From Formosa sp. Hel1_31_208 (GTDB taxonomy: Bacteria > Bacteroidota > Bacteroidia > Flavobacteriales > Flavobacteriaceae), in contig NZ_LT629733.1 in the NCBI RefSeq assembly GCF_900104785.1, forward strand, positions 342,501-406,500: DNA of 64,000 nucleotides, given 5' to 3'. The position numbers and the translations under genes are program-made. Positions 47,410-56,351 of the stretch are shown piece by piece; positions within the stretch are counted from its first letter, which is position 1, and each line of letters begins with the position of its first letter. The notes under the pieces were generated by a model. That model worked only from the letters and a program-made list of their open reading frames with translations, was not told the origin of the DNA and searched no databases.

Positions 47410-47646
47410 GATACCTTCAAAATGAACCGCAAATTTATGAATTTTATTGAGAAATGCATTAAGGATAGAGGTTTTGTTGAAGCTTTTAAAACCTTAATGT
47501 TTGGATACAACTACCAAAATATTTGTATTCATCAAGTCATAAAATAAATGGAGTGTTTAAGTAAATTATAGCACTTTAATGATTTTAACTAAAGGTGTTA
47601 AGGGGTTAGAAACATCTATGTGAAAGGACACTATACCAATTCACAA

Positions 47647-48003
47647 TTACTCGATAAACTTAGTTTCTAAAAAATAACTGACAATTGCATCTTTCATTAA
47701 GATGCTTTGCTCACCAGCCTTTAAAGGTGGAAGTTCCTCTTTTATCTTATAATGTGGCCAACCATCTTCATCAACGAAATCAAATTCGTAATAGCCATAT
47801 GGTGAAAGTAGCTTACAAATAGCAATATGCATTAAATCAAGCTTATGATCCTTTTTGAATTTTCTATCTAATTGCCCTAATTCCTGAACACCTATTAAAT
47901 AAATGATGGCATCCAAATCAAGAGAATCACCATCTGCAAATCTTGCAGAAAGCTTCTCAACTATCTGTTCCCAGCGTTGTTTTAATACTTCGTCTCTTGC
48001 CAT
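47647..48003 (-). CDS. Conserved hypothetical protein
   Basis: 118 aa, helical, acidic, no signal peptide. Distinct features: LDAIIYLIGVQELGQLDRKFKKDHKLDLMHIAICKLL and the aromatic-rich YYEFDFVDEDGWPHYKIKEELPPL (quoted in pieces). I have the impression of a small flavobacterial family but cannot name it. Divergent from cvpA with 111 bp between starts. Confidence 0.65.
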   Translation of the reverse strand: MARDEVLKQRWEQIVEKLSARFADGDSLDLDAIIYLIGVQELGQLDRKFKKDHKLDLMHIAICKLLSPYGYYEFDFVDEDGWPHYKIKEELPPLKAGEQSILMKDAIVSYFLETKFIE

Positions 48004-48114
48004 ATTTTTACTGCAATAATATTAGCCAACAAATTTAGTAAACTATAAGCTGTGTTTCTGCGTTATTAAATTAAAATCATAAAAATTATGTAGGTTTGTT
48101 AAAACGCATTCTTT

Positions 48115-48633
48115 ATGGCATTGATTGATATAATCTTAGCAGCACTTCTGCTTTTTGGACTTATAAGAGGATTTATAAAAGGTTTGTTTGTTGAAGTGGC
48201 ATCACTATTAGCTCTAGTTGCAGGTGTTTATGGTGCTATTCACTTTAGTAATTTTGCTGCAGATTTTTTAGTGAGTAAAGTGGAGTGGGATGAAAAATAC
48301 GTTAATATTGTTGCCTTTGCGATTACTTTCGTCATTATTGTTGTGGTGATTGCTTTAGCTGGGAAGGCCTTGACCAAACTCGCCGACTTTGCTGCGCTTG
48401 GCATTTTAAACAAACTACTTGGCGGCGTTTTTGGCGCTTTGAAAATTGGATTAATATTGAGTGTGTTATTAATTGTTTTTGACAATATGAATAATACCAT
48501 CCCATTTGCAGATGACAAAGATTTAGAAGAGTCCATCTTGTATGAGCCTGTTAAAAGTTTAGCGCCAATATTATTCCCGAGTATTCTTAATAAAGGGAAG
48601 GAAAATTCAGAAACCGAATCTTCATCTGAGTAA
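48115..48633 (+). CDS. CvpA family membrane protein
   Basis: 172 aa with four hydrophobic helices in the first 130 residues, and the conserved opening IDIILAALLLFGLIRGFIKGLFVEVASLLAL. Acidic, polar C-terminus. CvpA is needed for colicin V production in E. coli and supports bile/envelope stress tolerance elsewhere; its biochemical role is unclear. Converges with the LysR gene 9 bp away. Confidence 0.88.
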   Translation: MALIDIILAALLLFGLIRGFIKGLFVEVASLLALVAGVYGAIHFSNFAADFLVSKVEWDEKYVNIVAFAITFVIIVVVIALAGKALTKLADFAALGILNKLLGGVFGALKIGLILSVLLIVFDNMNNTIPFADDKDLEESILYEPVKSLAPILFPSILNKGKENSETESSSE

Positions 48634-48642
48634 CTTTAAAGA

Positions 48643-49569
48643 TTAATAGTCATCAGTCCAACTAAAATAGCTATTATACACGCTTAGCTTTTCTTGCCTC
48701 ACATAATGTAAAAAAGCCTGAGCTACGGGTGATAATACTTTCTTCTTTAGCCAAATTAGTTTCCATGTGGATTCTAGAGGCAGACCTTTTACAGGTACAA
48801 TTTTTAATTCATCTTGTTCTATTTCATTCTTAATACTCAATAGAGAAACAATAGATACACCAATATCAGCAACTACGGCTTGTTTAATAGCTTCATTAGA
48901 GGTTAACTCTAATTTGATTTTTGGTTCAATTTGCTCTTGTTTAAAAAATTGCTGCATGGTATAGCGCGTTCCAGAACCCTCTTCTCGATATATTAACGGT
49001 GTGGTTCTGAAGAGTTTTTTCGTTTTTGCAATATTAGCATCTATTGGATTGTCTTTAGCCGCTACCAAAACCAGCTTGTTTTCTAGGATGGCTTCTTCAT
49101 CTAAGTCAAGATGCTTTGGAATTACTGTAACCAATGAAAAGTCAACTTCATTTTGTTCCAAATCTTTAATTACTTGCGTTTTATTGGATACATCCATTAC
49201 CAGTTCTACTTCTGGATGCTGTTTTAAAAATCCGTTTAAAAAATAAGGCATCACGTAATTTCCTGTCGATACTACTGATATTTTAAGTTTTCCAGAGAGT
49301 AGGCCCTTAAAGGCTTCAGTTTTATATTGAATGGTATTGACCTGCTCAAGAATGCGCTCGGCTATTTGATAAATTTCCTTACCAAATTCGGTGACGTAAA
49401 ATTGTCTTCCAATGACTTCAGACAAGGGAATATCAAACTGATCTTGAAAATTTTTAAGCTGAATTGATGCTGCTGGTTGACTCATGTTAAGTTCTGTAGC
49501 AGCTTTGGTAATACTTTTATTTTGAACAATAACAGTAAATACTTTTAATTGATGCAATGTAAAGTTCAT
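48643..49569 (-). CDS. LysR family regulator of the inorganic-carbon island
   Basis: 308 aa. N-terminal winged HTH (residues 3-60; LHQLKVFTVIVQNKSITKAATELNMSQPAASIQLKNF), then a periplasmic-binding-like effector domain with LKISVVSTGNYVMPYFL. Divergent from sbtA, the standard layout for an LTTR and its target. CbbR, CcmR and CmpR of the same family control carbon fixation and bicarbonate uptake genes and respond to carbon metabolites; a similar job here is inferred from position. A shared upstream motif suggests it also controls dabB-dabA. Confidence 0.88.
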   Translation of the reverse strand: MNFTLHQLKVFTVIVQNKSITKAATELNMSQPAASIQLKNFQDQFDIPLSEVIGRQFYVTEFGKEIYQIAERILEQVNTIQYKTEAFKGLLSGKLKISVVSTGNYVMPYFLNGFLKQHPEVELVMDVSNKTQVIKDLEQNEVDFSLVTVIPKHLDLDEEAILENKLVLVAAKDNPIDANIAKTKKLFRTTPLIYREEGSGTRYTMQQFFKQEQIEPKIKLELTSNEAIKQAVVADIGVSIVSLLSIKNEIEQDELKIVPVKGLPLESTWKLIWLKKKVLSPVAQAFLHYVRQEKLSVYNSYFSWTDDY

Positions 49570-49578
49570 AAATATTAT

Positions 49579-49598
49579 TTATGTATTTGATAACAAAT
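49579..49598. promoter_or_regulatory. Candidate LysR recognition site between lysR and sbtA
   Basis: TTAT-N7-ATAA (49579-49593) includes a T-N11-A core typical of LysR boxes, and it overlaps the inverted repeat ATTTG-N4-CAAAT (49585-49598). Its centre lies roughly 55-60 bp upstream of the predicted sbtA start of transcription, near the usual recognition-site position, and it overlaps the lysR -7 element, so autoregulation is possible. Confidence 0.55.
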
Positions 49599-49601
49599 TT
49601 A
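49594..49601 (-). promoter_or_regulatory. -7 element of the lysR gene
   Basis: Plus strand CAAATTTA reads TAAATTTG on the minus strand, an exact TAnnTTTG, 25 nt before the LysR start codon. It overlaps the candidate LysR site. Confidence 0.6.
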
Positions 49602-49602
49602 A

Positions 49603-49635
49603 ATAAAAATATATGAATAAGTCCTTATACATTTG
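49603..49635 (+). promoter_or_regulatory. sbtA promoter with shared activator box
   Basis: -7 element TACATTTG (49628-49635) is an exact consensus, 24 nt before the sbtA ATG. There is no TTG at -33; that position is taken by ATAAAAATATATGAA (49603-49617), which recurs exactly, at the same 12-nt distance from CATTTG, before dabB. This is the layout of an activator-dependent promoter. Confidence 0.7.
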
Positions 49636-49659
49636 TGCAGTTTTAAAACTTTTAGCCTT

Positions 49660-50622
49660 ATGAACATCGACATACTTATTAGTAATATCACAAACCCTGT
49701 TCTATTATTTTTTATACTCGGTATTATTGCAACTACTGTAAATAGTGATTTAACGATTCCTGAATCTTCTTCTAAATTTATATCGCTCTATCTTCTATTT
49801 GCTATAGGATTTAAAGGCGGGCAAGAACTATCTCACAGTGATTTTAATGCGGAAATTTTAAACTCTATAATATTCGCTGTAGCATTATCTGCTTTAGTTC
49901 CTGTCTATGTGTTTTATAGCTTAAAGAAAAAAGTTGGAGTTCCCAATGCTGGAGCTATAGCTGCTGCCTATGGATCGGTGAGTGCGGTGACTTTTGTAAC
50001 CGCAGTATCATTTCTTGAAAACCAAGGTATTGATTTTGGTGGTCACATGGTCGCAATTATGGCTATCATGGAATCACCTGCAATTATTGTTGGTGTGATT
50101 TTGATTATGCTAAATGATAAAGTAAAAACAAACAAAAACTCGATGGGTTCCATTTTAAAACATTCCTTTACAAGTGGCAGTGTATTGATGCTTGTTGGAA
50201 GTTTAATTATTGGACTCATTGCCGATGCTACACAAGCTAGAGGTATTGAACCTTTTACCACTGATATATTCAAAGGGTTTTTAGCCTTATTCCTTTTAGA
50301 AATGGGAATGGTCACAGCAAAACGTATTAAAGGCTTTAAGCAATATGGTTTATCCTTATTCCTCTTTGCTATAGTGATGCCTTTAATTAACGGATTATTG
50401 GTAGCTTACCTCAGTGGTTTTATAACTGAGAGTGAAGGAAATCGTTTACTGTTTGCTATTCTTGGTGCAGGAGCTTCATATATCGCTGTGCCTGCAACCA
50501 TGAAATTAGCCGAACCTCGAGCAGATGCTGGAATATACATACCAATGGCTTTAGGGATAACATTCCCCTTTAACATCACCATTGGCATGCCCATATACTA
50601 TGCCTTTATACAGATGACCTAG
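49660..50622 (+). CDS. SbtA-type sodium-dependent bicarbonate permease
   Basis: 320 aa from the ATG at 49660 (the frame extends upstream but through the promoter). About ten hydrophobic helices. Segments such as LLFAIGFKGGQELS, NAGAIAAAYGSVSAVTFVTA and AILGAGASYIAVPATMKLAEPRADAGIYIPMALG are characteristic of the SbtA (formerly DUF897) family; cyanobacterial SbtA is a Na+/HCO3- symporter. No sbtB (PII-like regulator) is adjacent. Its end overlaps the convergent carbonic anhydrase gene by 4 bp. Transport of bicarbonate is supported by the neighbours but not proved. Confidence 0.88.
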   Translation: MNIDILISNITNPVLLFFILGIIATTVNSDLTIPESSSKFISLYLLFAIGFKGGQELSHSDFNAEILNSIIFAVALSALVPVYVFYSLKKKVGVPNAGAIAAAYGSVSAVTFVTAVSFLENQGIDFGGHMVAIMAIMESPAIIVGVILIMLNDKVKTNKNSMGSILKHSFTSGSVLMLVGSLIIGLIADATQARGIEPFTTDIFKGFLALFLLEMGMVTAKRIKGFKQYGLSLFLFAIVMPLINGLLVAYLSGFITESEGNRLLFAILGAGASYIAVPATMKLAEPRADAGIYIPMALGITFPFNITIGMPIYYAFIQMT

Positions 50623-51260
50623 TCTAAATCTAATCTAAAAACTTCAGAAAGATGTTCTGCGCTTTCCATAGAAACTTTGAGATCATTGATAACTCCATCT
50701 TTAAGATCATAAACCCATCCATGAATTTGAAGACCACTTTTGTCTTTCCACTTTTGTTGAATGATAGATGTTTTAGCTAAATCATAAACTTGTGCCTTGA
50801 CATTTAATTCAACTAAACGATCAAAACGTTCTTTATCTGATTCTATTTTTTTTAGCTCGGTGTAGTTGTCTTTATAAACCTCCTTTATATTTCTGACCCA
50901 TTTATTGATAAGACCGAGAGACTTATTTTGCATTGCCGCCTGTACACCACCACAACCATAATGACCACACACAATTACATGTTGTACCTCTAAGTGATTA
51001 ACCGCATAATCTAAAACACTTAGCATATTCATATCGGTATGTACCACCATATTAGCAATATTTCGGTGAACAAAAAGCTCTCCTGGATGTGTACCAGTTA
51101 TTTCATTAGCTGGTACCCGGCTATCGGCACACCCAATCCAAAGCACAGGTGGTTTTTGTCCCTTTGCCAAATTTTTAAAGTAGTCCTTGTTGTTCGTGGT
51201 CATTTCTTCGACCCATTCTTTGTTGTTAGCTAATAGCTTGTTATAATATGTATTTGGCAT
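50619..51260 (-). CDS. can: Beta-class carbonic anhydrase
   Basis: 213 aa. Interconverts CO2 and bicarbonate in the cytosol. Zinc ligands Cys44, His100 and Cys103 (WIGCADSRVP; VCGHYGCGG), with the Asp46-Arg48 dyad of the active type I site (CADSR), and HPGELFVHRNIAN. No signal peptide, so the enzyme is cytosolic. Encoded 12 bp after the SulP transporter; SulP-carbonic anhydrase pairs are a known association for bicarbonate transporters. Confidence 0.95.
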   Translation of the reverse strand: MPNTYYNKLLANNKEWVEEMTTNNKDYFKNLAKGQKPPVLWIGCADSRVPANEITGTHPGELFVHRNIANMVVHTDMNMLSVLDYAVNHLEVQHVIVCGHYGCGGVQAAMQNKSLGLINKWVRNIKEVYKDNYTELKKIESDKERFDRLVELNVKAQVYDLAKTSIIQQKWKDKSGLQIHGWVYDLKDGVINDLKVSMESAEHLSEVFRLDLD

Positions 51261-51272
51261 TTTATATTGATT

Positions 51273-53135
51273 TTAGTTTGAGTCTTTAACGTTTTGCTTA
51301 ATCCAAGATAGGCATTCTTTAAAAGATTTAAAAATATGTGATTCAGGCACAAAATCTGGAATAATATCAATTCGTTCCATCATGTATCTTGGTTGTTTCA
51401 ATAAATTTACAAATAATACTTCAACATTTCTGGATTTTAATTCAAGTAACATGTCTTCCATGGCATAGAGTCCAGATTGATCCATATATTGCATACGACC
51501 AAGTCTAAGTATTACAATAGAGGCAGTAACCGGTATTTGTAGTGTAAGTTGCTGGAAATCTGATGTTGACCCAAAGAATAAAGGTCCTTTCAAATGTTTA
51601 ATAAATACCTCTTCTTTTAATTGCTTCGGAAAATCAGCTTCATCATCCCACGCTTCTTCTTTTAGAGACTTTACGTCCGATCGTTCGGCAGTGAGATCTC
51701 CAATTTTTTTCATAAACATAAGTGAGGCAATCACTAAACCTATACCAACAGCATAGATTAAATCCCAAAATGTAGATAATAACAATACTATAAGCATAAT
51801 CAACACCTCAGAACTTAACTTGAGAGGTCCTAACTTTATATCTTTTGGTAAACTCGGGATTGCCTTTAAGCCTTTGTAATCCATGACACCAATTCCAACA
51901 GTGATTAATATTCCTGCCAAAACTGCAGCTGGAATTTTAGAAGCAATTGGTCCAAGACCTAGCAAGATAATTAGTAGCATCACACCGGCTATCATTCCTG
52001 AAAGTTTAGTTTTACCTCCAGCATTAATATTAACTACGGTTCTAATGGTCGCACCAGCACCGGGAATACCTCCAAACAACGCTGCAATACTATTGCCAAT
52101 CCCTTGTCCAACCAATTCTTTATTTGGTTTATGTTTGGTTTTGGTCATGTTATCAGCAACCACACTAGTTAATAGAGAATCAATAGCCCCAAGTAAGGCT
52201 AATGTTAAGGCTGTAAAAATATAAGGTGTGATATTACCAATACTAAAATTACTAAACATTTCTAGTCTAGGCATGGGAATACCTGTTGGTATCTCTTCAA
52301 TGGGTCTATAGTCAAGACCAAAGCCAACTGCAATACCTGACATAACAACCAGAGCCACCAAGGAACTTGGGACTTTCTTTGTAATTCGTTTGAAACCAAA
52401 TACAATAACTATAGTACCAAGAGCGAGAATTAGCTCCAACCAATTAATATTTTGCAACGCTCTAGGAATTACTTTTAATGCACCAAGAGCTCCAGAAGCT
52501 TTTTTTGCTGCTAATGTTTGTGATTCTTTAAGGATATTTTCTTGTGAGATTTCATTAGAACGCTTAATTGTTTCTTTGAAATCTTCTAACACCAAAATTC
52601 CTTCACCAGCTTCATCTTTTAAGATATTTTGCAAAATGACCTCTTCTGCCTGAGGTTTAAATTGCTCTACAAAAACCATATCCTCCTTTGGGTAATATCC
52701 TAAAGAGGGTAAAATTTGGGTTATTATTATAATGAGGCCAATGGCCGTCATGAACCCAGATACCACTGGATAAGGAATATACCTTATGTATTTCCCCAAA
52801 CCTATCGTTCCCAAGCCTATTTGCATTAATCCAGCTAACAGAAAAACGGTCAGAATAGCGGGTAAGGCTTTATCAATATCTCCATCGTTTGCAGCGATTA
52901 TTCCAGCAATAACAATCATACTCACCGCAGTCATTGGAGCAGTAGGTCCAGAAATTTGGGTTGGTGTTCCACCAAATAAAGCAGCAAAGAAACTGATAAA
53001 AATAGCCCCATATAATCCGGCGCTTGGACCCAATCCAGAGGAAACTCCAAAGGCAAGAGCAAGAGGTAATGCCACAATTCCGGCTGTAATCCCACCAAAG
53101 GCATCCCCTTTGATATTTGAAAATAAATTCTTCAT
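51273..53135 (-). CDS. SulP family anion transporter with STAS domain (bicarbonate candidate)
   Basis: 620 aa. SulP/SLC26 membrane domain with 12-14 helices (GGITAGIVALPLALAFGVSSGLGPSAGLYGAI; FGGTPTQISGPTAPMTAV; NKELVGQGIGNSIAALFGGIPGAGATIRT) and a C-terminal STAS domain (about 505-615). An insert of about 75 residues between helices (about 150-225) is longer than usual. The adjacent carbonic anhydrase favours bicarbonate over sulfate as substrate, as for cyanobacterial BicA; sequence alone cannot settle it. Followed by the carbonic anhydrase gene after 12 bp. A terminator at 53338-53379 separates it from the dab operon. Confidence 0.88.
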   Translation of the reverse strand: MKNLFSNIKGDAFGGITAGIVALPLALAFGVSSGLGPSAGLYGAIFISFFAALFGGTPTQISGPTAPMTAVSMIVIAGIIAANDGDIDKALPAILTVFLLAGLMQIGLGTIGLGKYIRYIPYPVVSGFMTAIGLIIIITQILPSLGYYPKEDMVFVEQFKPQAEEVILQNILKDEAGEGILVLEDFKETIKRSNEISQENILKESQTLAAKKASGALGALKVIPRALQNINWLELILALGTIVIVFGFKRITKKVPSSLVALVVMSGIAVGFGLDYRPIEEIPTGIPMPRLEMFSNFSIGNITPYIFTALTLALLGAIDSLLTSVVADNMTKTKHKPNKELVGQGIGNSIAALFGGIPGAGATIRTVVNINAGGKTKLSGMIAGVMLLIILLGLGPIASKIPAAVLAGILITVGIGVMDYKGLKAIPSLPKDIKLGPLKLSSEVLIMLIVLLLSTFWDLIYAVGIGLVIASLMFMKKIGDLTAERSDVKSLKEEAWDDEADFPKQLKEEVFIKHLKGPLFFGSTSDFQQLTLQIPVTASIVILRLGRMQYMDQSGLYAMEDMLLELKSRNVEVLFVNLLKQPRYMMERIDIIPDFVPESHIFKSFKECLSWIKQNVKDSN

Positions 53136-53337
53136 AGTTAGGTTGTTAGTAATACTTGATTAATAAAAACATCAATAGTGTTATCTGGTAATCAAATTAC
53201 AAGAATCCCGAAGTTAACTTAATTTTTAAAATATTAAAAATTACTGCTTGAACTTTAATTAGAAATTAATAAGAATGAATTTATTGATAAAACTATAAGA
53301 ACTGTATTGATTGACTTAGACCAAACATTCAAAACAA

Positions 53338-53379
53338 AAAAACTTCCAAAACATAATAACTATGTGTATGGAAGTTTTT
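53338..53379 (-). terminator. Long hairpin terminator of the dab operon
   Basis: AAAAACTTCCA (53338-53348) pairs with TGGAAGTTTTT (53369-53379), and the inner ACATA/TATGT pair extends the hairpin. It lies 28 nt beyond the stop of the universal-stress-type gene and is followed by more T on the minus strand. It implies that sulP-can is transcribed separately from dabB-dabA-usp. Confidence 0.82.
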
Positions 53380-53407
53380 ACTTCGAAATATATTTAAAAA
53401 ACTAATG

Positions 53408-53947
53408 CTATGACACTAATTCATTTTTAATTTGAACCTTGTAATTATCGATATTATTCTTTAAACCTAAATTGTTCAAAGACACTTTTCCTTCAGAATC
53501 CAAAACATTAGAATCTGTCACAACTAAAACGACTCCATTGTATCTTTTATTTACATAATGGGAAATACGATCTCCAAGAAAATTGAATCTTTTTTGCTTT
53601 CTTTCCCCAAGAATAATCAAATCTGGATTAGAAGTATTAATACAAGTTTCAATGTCATTTTTAATATTTCCAAAAGCAAAGGTTGACTTAATATTAATAT
53701 TATTTTCTTTTGAAATTGGATTCACTAAATCTTTAATTTTCCTTTCTGTTTGATTACAAACTTCACTGATAGTTCGCATAGCAGATAATGGGTTTTCAGT
53801 CTGTACAACCTCAGTTGCTTCCTTTGCATAAAAAAACTCAACATTTGCATCAATTTCAAGAGATAATTTAGCAGCATATCTTAAAGTCTTTTCTGCACTT
53901 TGTTTTAAATCTGAAAGGACTAATATTTTATATTTATTGTTTTTCAT
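53408..53947 (-). CDS. Universal stress-type protein in the dab operon
   Basis: 179 aa with a UspA-like alpha/beta fold: YKILVLSDLKQSAEKTLRYAAKLSL, a middle strand with SDLIILGERKQKRFNFLGDRI-like PDLIILGERKQKRF, and HYVNKRYNGVVLVV. The nucleotide motif of ATP-binding Usp proteins (G-x2-G-x9-G-S/T) is degenerate: Gly114 is followed by Lys117 and then Arg127, so ATP binding is doubtful. It begins 20 bp after dabA and is the last gene of the operon. A regulatory or sensing role for carbon uptake is possible (inference). Confidence 0.78.
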   Translation of the reverse strand: MKNNKYKILVLSDLKQSAEKTLRYAAKLSLEIDANVEFFYAKEATEVVQTENPLSAMRTISEVCNQTERKIKDLVNPISKENNINIKSTFAFGNIKNDIETCINTSNPDLIILGERKQKRFNFLGDRISHYVNKRYNGVVLVVTDSNVLDSEGKVSLNNLGLKNNIDNYKVQIKNELVS

Positions 53948-53967
53948 AATTTTTTGTTTTCTATTTA

Positions 53968-56349
53968 TTAATAGTCACTTAATACAAGCGTTCGTTTGTC
54001 CTCTGTTTTTACGTTTGAAAAACTTACTTCTTCGAGACTCCAATTGTAATTCTTATTGTAGGATTTAAATCTGTTTGAGTCATTAGTGTCGATTACTTTT
54101 AAATACATCCACTCATTATCTAATAAAGTTTGAAGATGCTTATTTTTTCTTAGAATCAACTCTACACGTCCTAAAGGTGCATGAATCATAGTTGTTAATC
54201 GCAGTGGCTGGTGATACATTTCTGTATCTGAGGCTTTTAGAGACTGCAATGGCAATCCCATTTTTAAATCCCCTCCATTACCTTGAACCACTCCAAATTG
54301 ACCAGTAATATTATGTGTAATTTTTGAACCTCCACCAAACCTATTATTATCGACTGTACTAAAATAATAGTGGTTATTAATCCATTGAGTGACAACCATT
54401 GGCCCTCCCATAATACCTTCTAAGGCTTTACCTTCTGGATCTAATTCCCAGTTGTAAGAGTGCATAAAACATCTTCCATCAAGATGCATTGTAGATGTTA
54501 AATCTCTAGATCCAACAATAAAAGCCGCATTCTTTGCTAAACCCCATTCTGGTCTTGTTTCTCCCCAATTTAAAGATTTCTTTTTGGCCAATTCTACACT
54601 TCCCGAAGTTACATTTAAACGTTCTGAAGTCGCTGTCTCCTGCACTTTTCTAAGATTTTTCTTTAACATACTCAGTCGTTCTAGATGTGTTTCTGGTATG
54701 TGTGCATCAAATAGTACAATTTCATCTGTTGTTGTATTGTGTTCAGCTCCAACAAAAACTGTATCTGTAGGAATATCAATTTGATGAGATGATTTTAATT
54801 CTGCTCTAACAGCATTGTCATTCGCTAACGTTGCTAAAAGTCTAGCATTATGTCTTCCCGGGCTTGCCGCGCAAGCACCACAATCTAAACTAGATCCAAA
54901 GGGGTTATTTGCGGTATGGCTTCCGTGACCCGCAAAAATTACTAAAGGCGCAAAACGTTCCCAACCCATTAAGTCAAAACCAGACTTTACAATTGCTACT
55001 TTTTCTTGAAGAGCGATATCTTCTGAAGTTTTGTTTTTATCATTGTAAGCAATTCGAGGCTCGCAAAACGACTCATAATCACGCTTATTTCTGTTCTTAA
55101 TTTTAAAATAAGAACTTGGTATAAAAGACTGTGCAATTAATGACAATCCGTAAAATGCCCCTGCACCTTCTACAAATCCAAAAGATGATGGTAACATATT
55201 CTTAAGTCGTTTTAAGATATGTGTTTTTGCCTTAGACATCCTTTTCTCACTCTTAAAGTTAGCATCTTTTTGAGCTAATTCTAAATTTGGAGTTTCTGTA
55301 ATCTTGTATGGTGAACCAACAATTGGAGGACAAGATTTAATACTTATATCTTCCTGATAATGCTGGTAATCTGCTGCAATTCCGAAGAAACCTGCATAGC
55401 CATAAGTTTCGTAATTCCCAGAAGCTTCTACATGTCGACGTATCATTTCAGATCGTGTATCTATACAAAACACCATTTGAGCATCTGGCAATTCCGTTTT
55501 TTCTTTTGAGACATCAAATCTGATATTATTGGTTTTTAAATCTGAAACCAATCGGTTTTGAAATGTTGCTTCCCAAGCCTTAAGCCAGAGGTGTTTAAGC
55601 TTTACCTCTAAATCATTTTGACTAGTTTCTACGACAATCTCTAATGGCATATTAAGATGATTCGCAATAGTTAATCGTACTGCCAAATAATCTTCAATAG
55701 TTATAGGGAATTGTTGTTGCCAAACTGAGTTCGTATCTATACGATGTTTTATGTAACCTGTCCAACCTGATAATGCCGCTATATGAGCACTGAATAATTC
55801 ATTATAGTTTATGATACTATGTGCGCTTAATACTTGCTCTAAGGCTTCAATGCTTGTTTTAGGCAAGTGCTTTAAACTAGGTTTACCGATATCTTTATCA
55901 TATACAGCTAAGGCTTTCCAAGCATTGTAAAACCCTTTTTCTTTATTAGGTATTTGCCATTCTGCCATACCTTCATCCATAAAAACCGCTAACCATTTCG
56001 CCATAATGACGTCTAATTTTGAAGCCGGCTTTTGCAAAGGTGTCGTTTCAAGACGTTCCATCTCCTGCAAATAGGCTTCAGGAGACTTTAATAATTGTGC
56101 TTCCTTTAGCATTTCCGATAAAACAGTCTTATCGATATCGTTGTTTTCGAAGGCTTGTTTGTAAATAGAAGCGCTAGGATAAGAATTCGATTTTAAAAAA
56201 CGTCCTGCCTCTTGTACCGCATCTTCAAAAGGCAACTTTTCATAGCCTGATAAGGGATTTGAAGTGACAAAAGAGTAAAGTGGCCAAGTTGTACCAATTC
56301 GTTTTGAAGCAGCTTCAATACTTAATAAAATTTGCTCTTGCTTAGTCAT
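53968..56349 (-). CDS. dabA: DabA, inorganic carbon transporter subunit (DUF2309)
   Basis: 793 aa, DUF2309/UPF0753 family. The DAB complex takes up inorganic carbon by energy-coupled, one-way hydration of CO2 at a beta-carbonic-anhydrase-like site. All four expected site residues are visible: Cys295 and Asp297 (FCIDTRSE), His475 (AGHGSH) and Cys490 (SSLDCGAC). Their spacings (2 and 15) equal those of Halothiobacillus DabA2 (Cys351, Asp353, His524, Cys539). TSNPLSGYEKLPFEDAV at the N-terminus is also conserved. Soluble, membrane-associated through DabB. Starts 2 bp after the dabB stop. Confidence 0.95.
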   Translation of the reverse strand: MTKQEQILLSIEAASKRIGTTWPLYSFVTSNPLSGYEKLPFEDAVQEAGRFLKSNSYPSASIYKQAFENNDIDKTVLSEMLKEAQLLKSPEAYLQEMERLETTPLQKPASKLDVIMAKWLAVFMDEGMAEWQIPNKEKGFYNAWKALAVYDKDIGKPSLKHLPKTSIEALEQVLSAHSIINYNELFSAHIAALSGWTGYIKHRIDTNSVWQQQFPITIEDYLAVRLTIANHLNMPLEIVVETSQNDLEVKLKHLWLKAWEATFQNRLVSDLKTNNIRFDVSKEKTELPDAQMVFCIDTRSEMIRRHVEASGNYETYGYAGFFGIAADYQHYQEDISIKSCPPIVGSPYKITETPNLELAQKDANFKSEKRMSKAKTHILKRLKNMLPSSFGFVEGAGAFYGLSLIAQSFIPSSYFKIKNRNKRDYESFCEPRIAYNDKNKTSEDIALQEKVAIVKSGFDLMGWERFAPLVIFAGHGSHTANNPFGSSLDCGACAASPGRHNARLLATLANDNAVRAELKSSHQIDIPTDTVFVGAEHNTTTDEIVLFDAHIPETHLERLSMLKKNLRKVQETATSERLNVTSGSVELAKKKSLNWGETRPEWGLAKNAAFIVGSRDLTSTMHLDGRCFMHSYNWELDPEGKALEGIMGGPMVVTQWINNHYYFSTVDNNRFGGGSKITHNITGQFGVVQGNGGDLKMGLPLQSLKASDTEMYHQPLRLTTMIHAPLGRVELILRKNKHLQTLLDNEWMYLKVIDTNDSNRFKSYNKNYNWSLEEVSFSNVKTEDKRTLVLSDY

Positions 56350-56351
56350 AA

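Noticed and set aside
53136..53337. Copy of the ATAAAAATATATGAA box upstream of the SulP gene
   Set aside because: I read this spacer on both strands and found neither the 15-mer nor an exact TAnnTTTG; only a short AAGTTAACTT palindrome (53211-53220).
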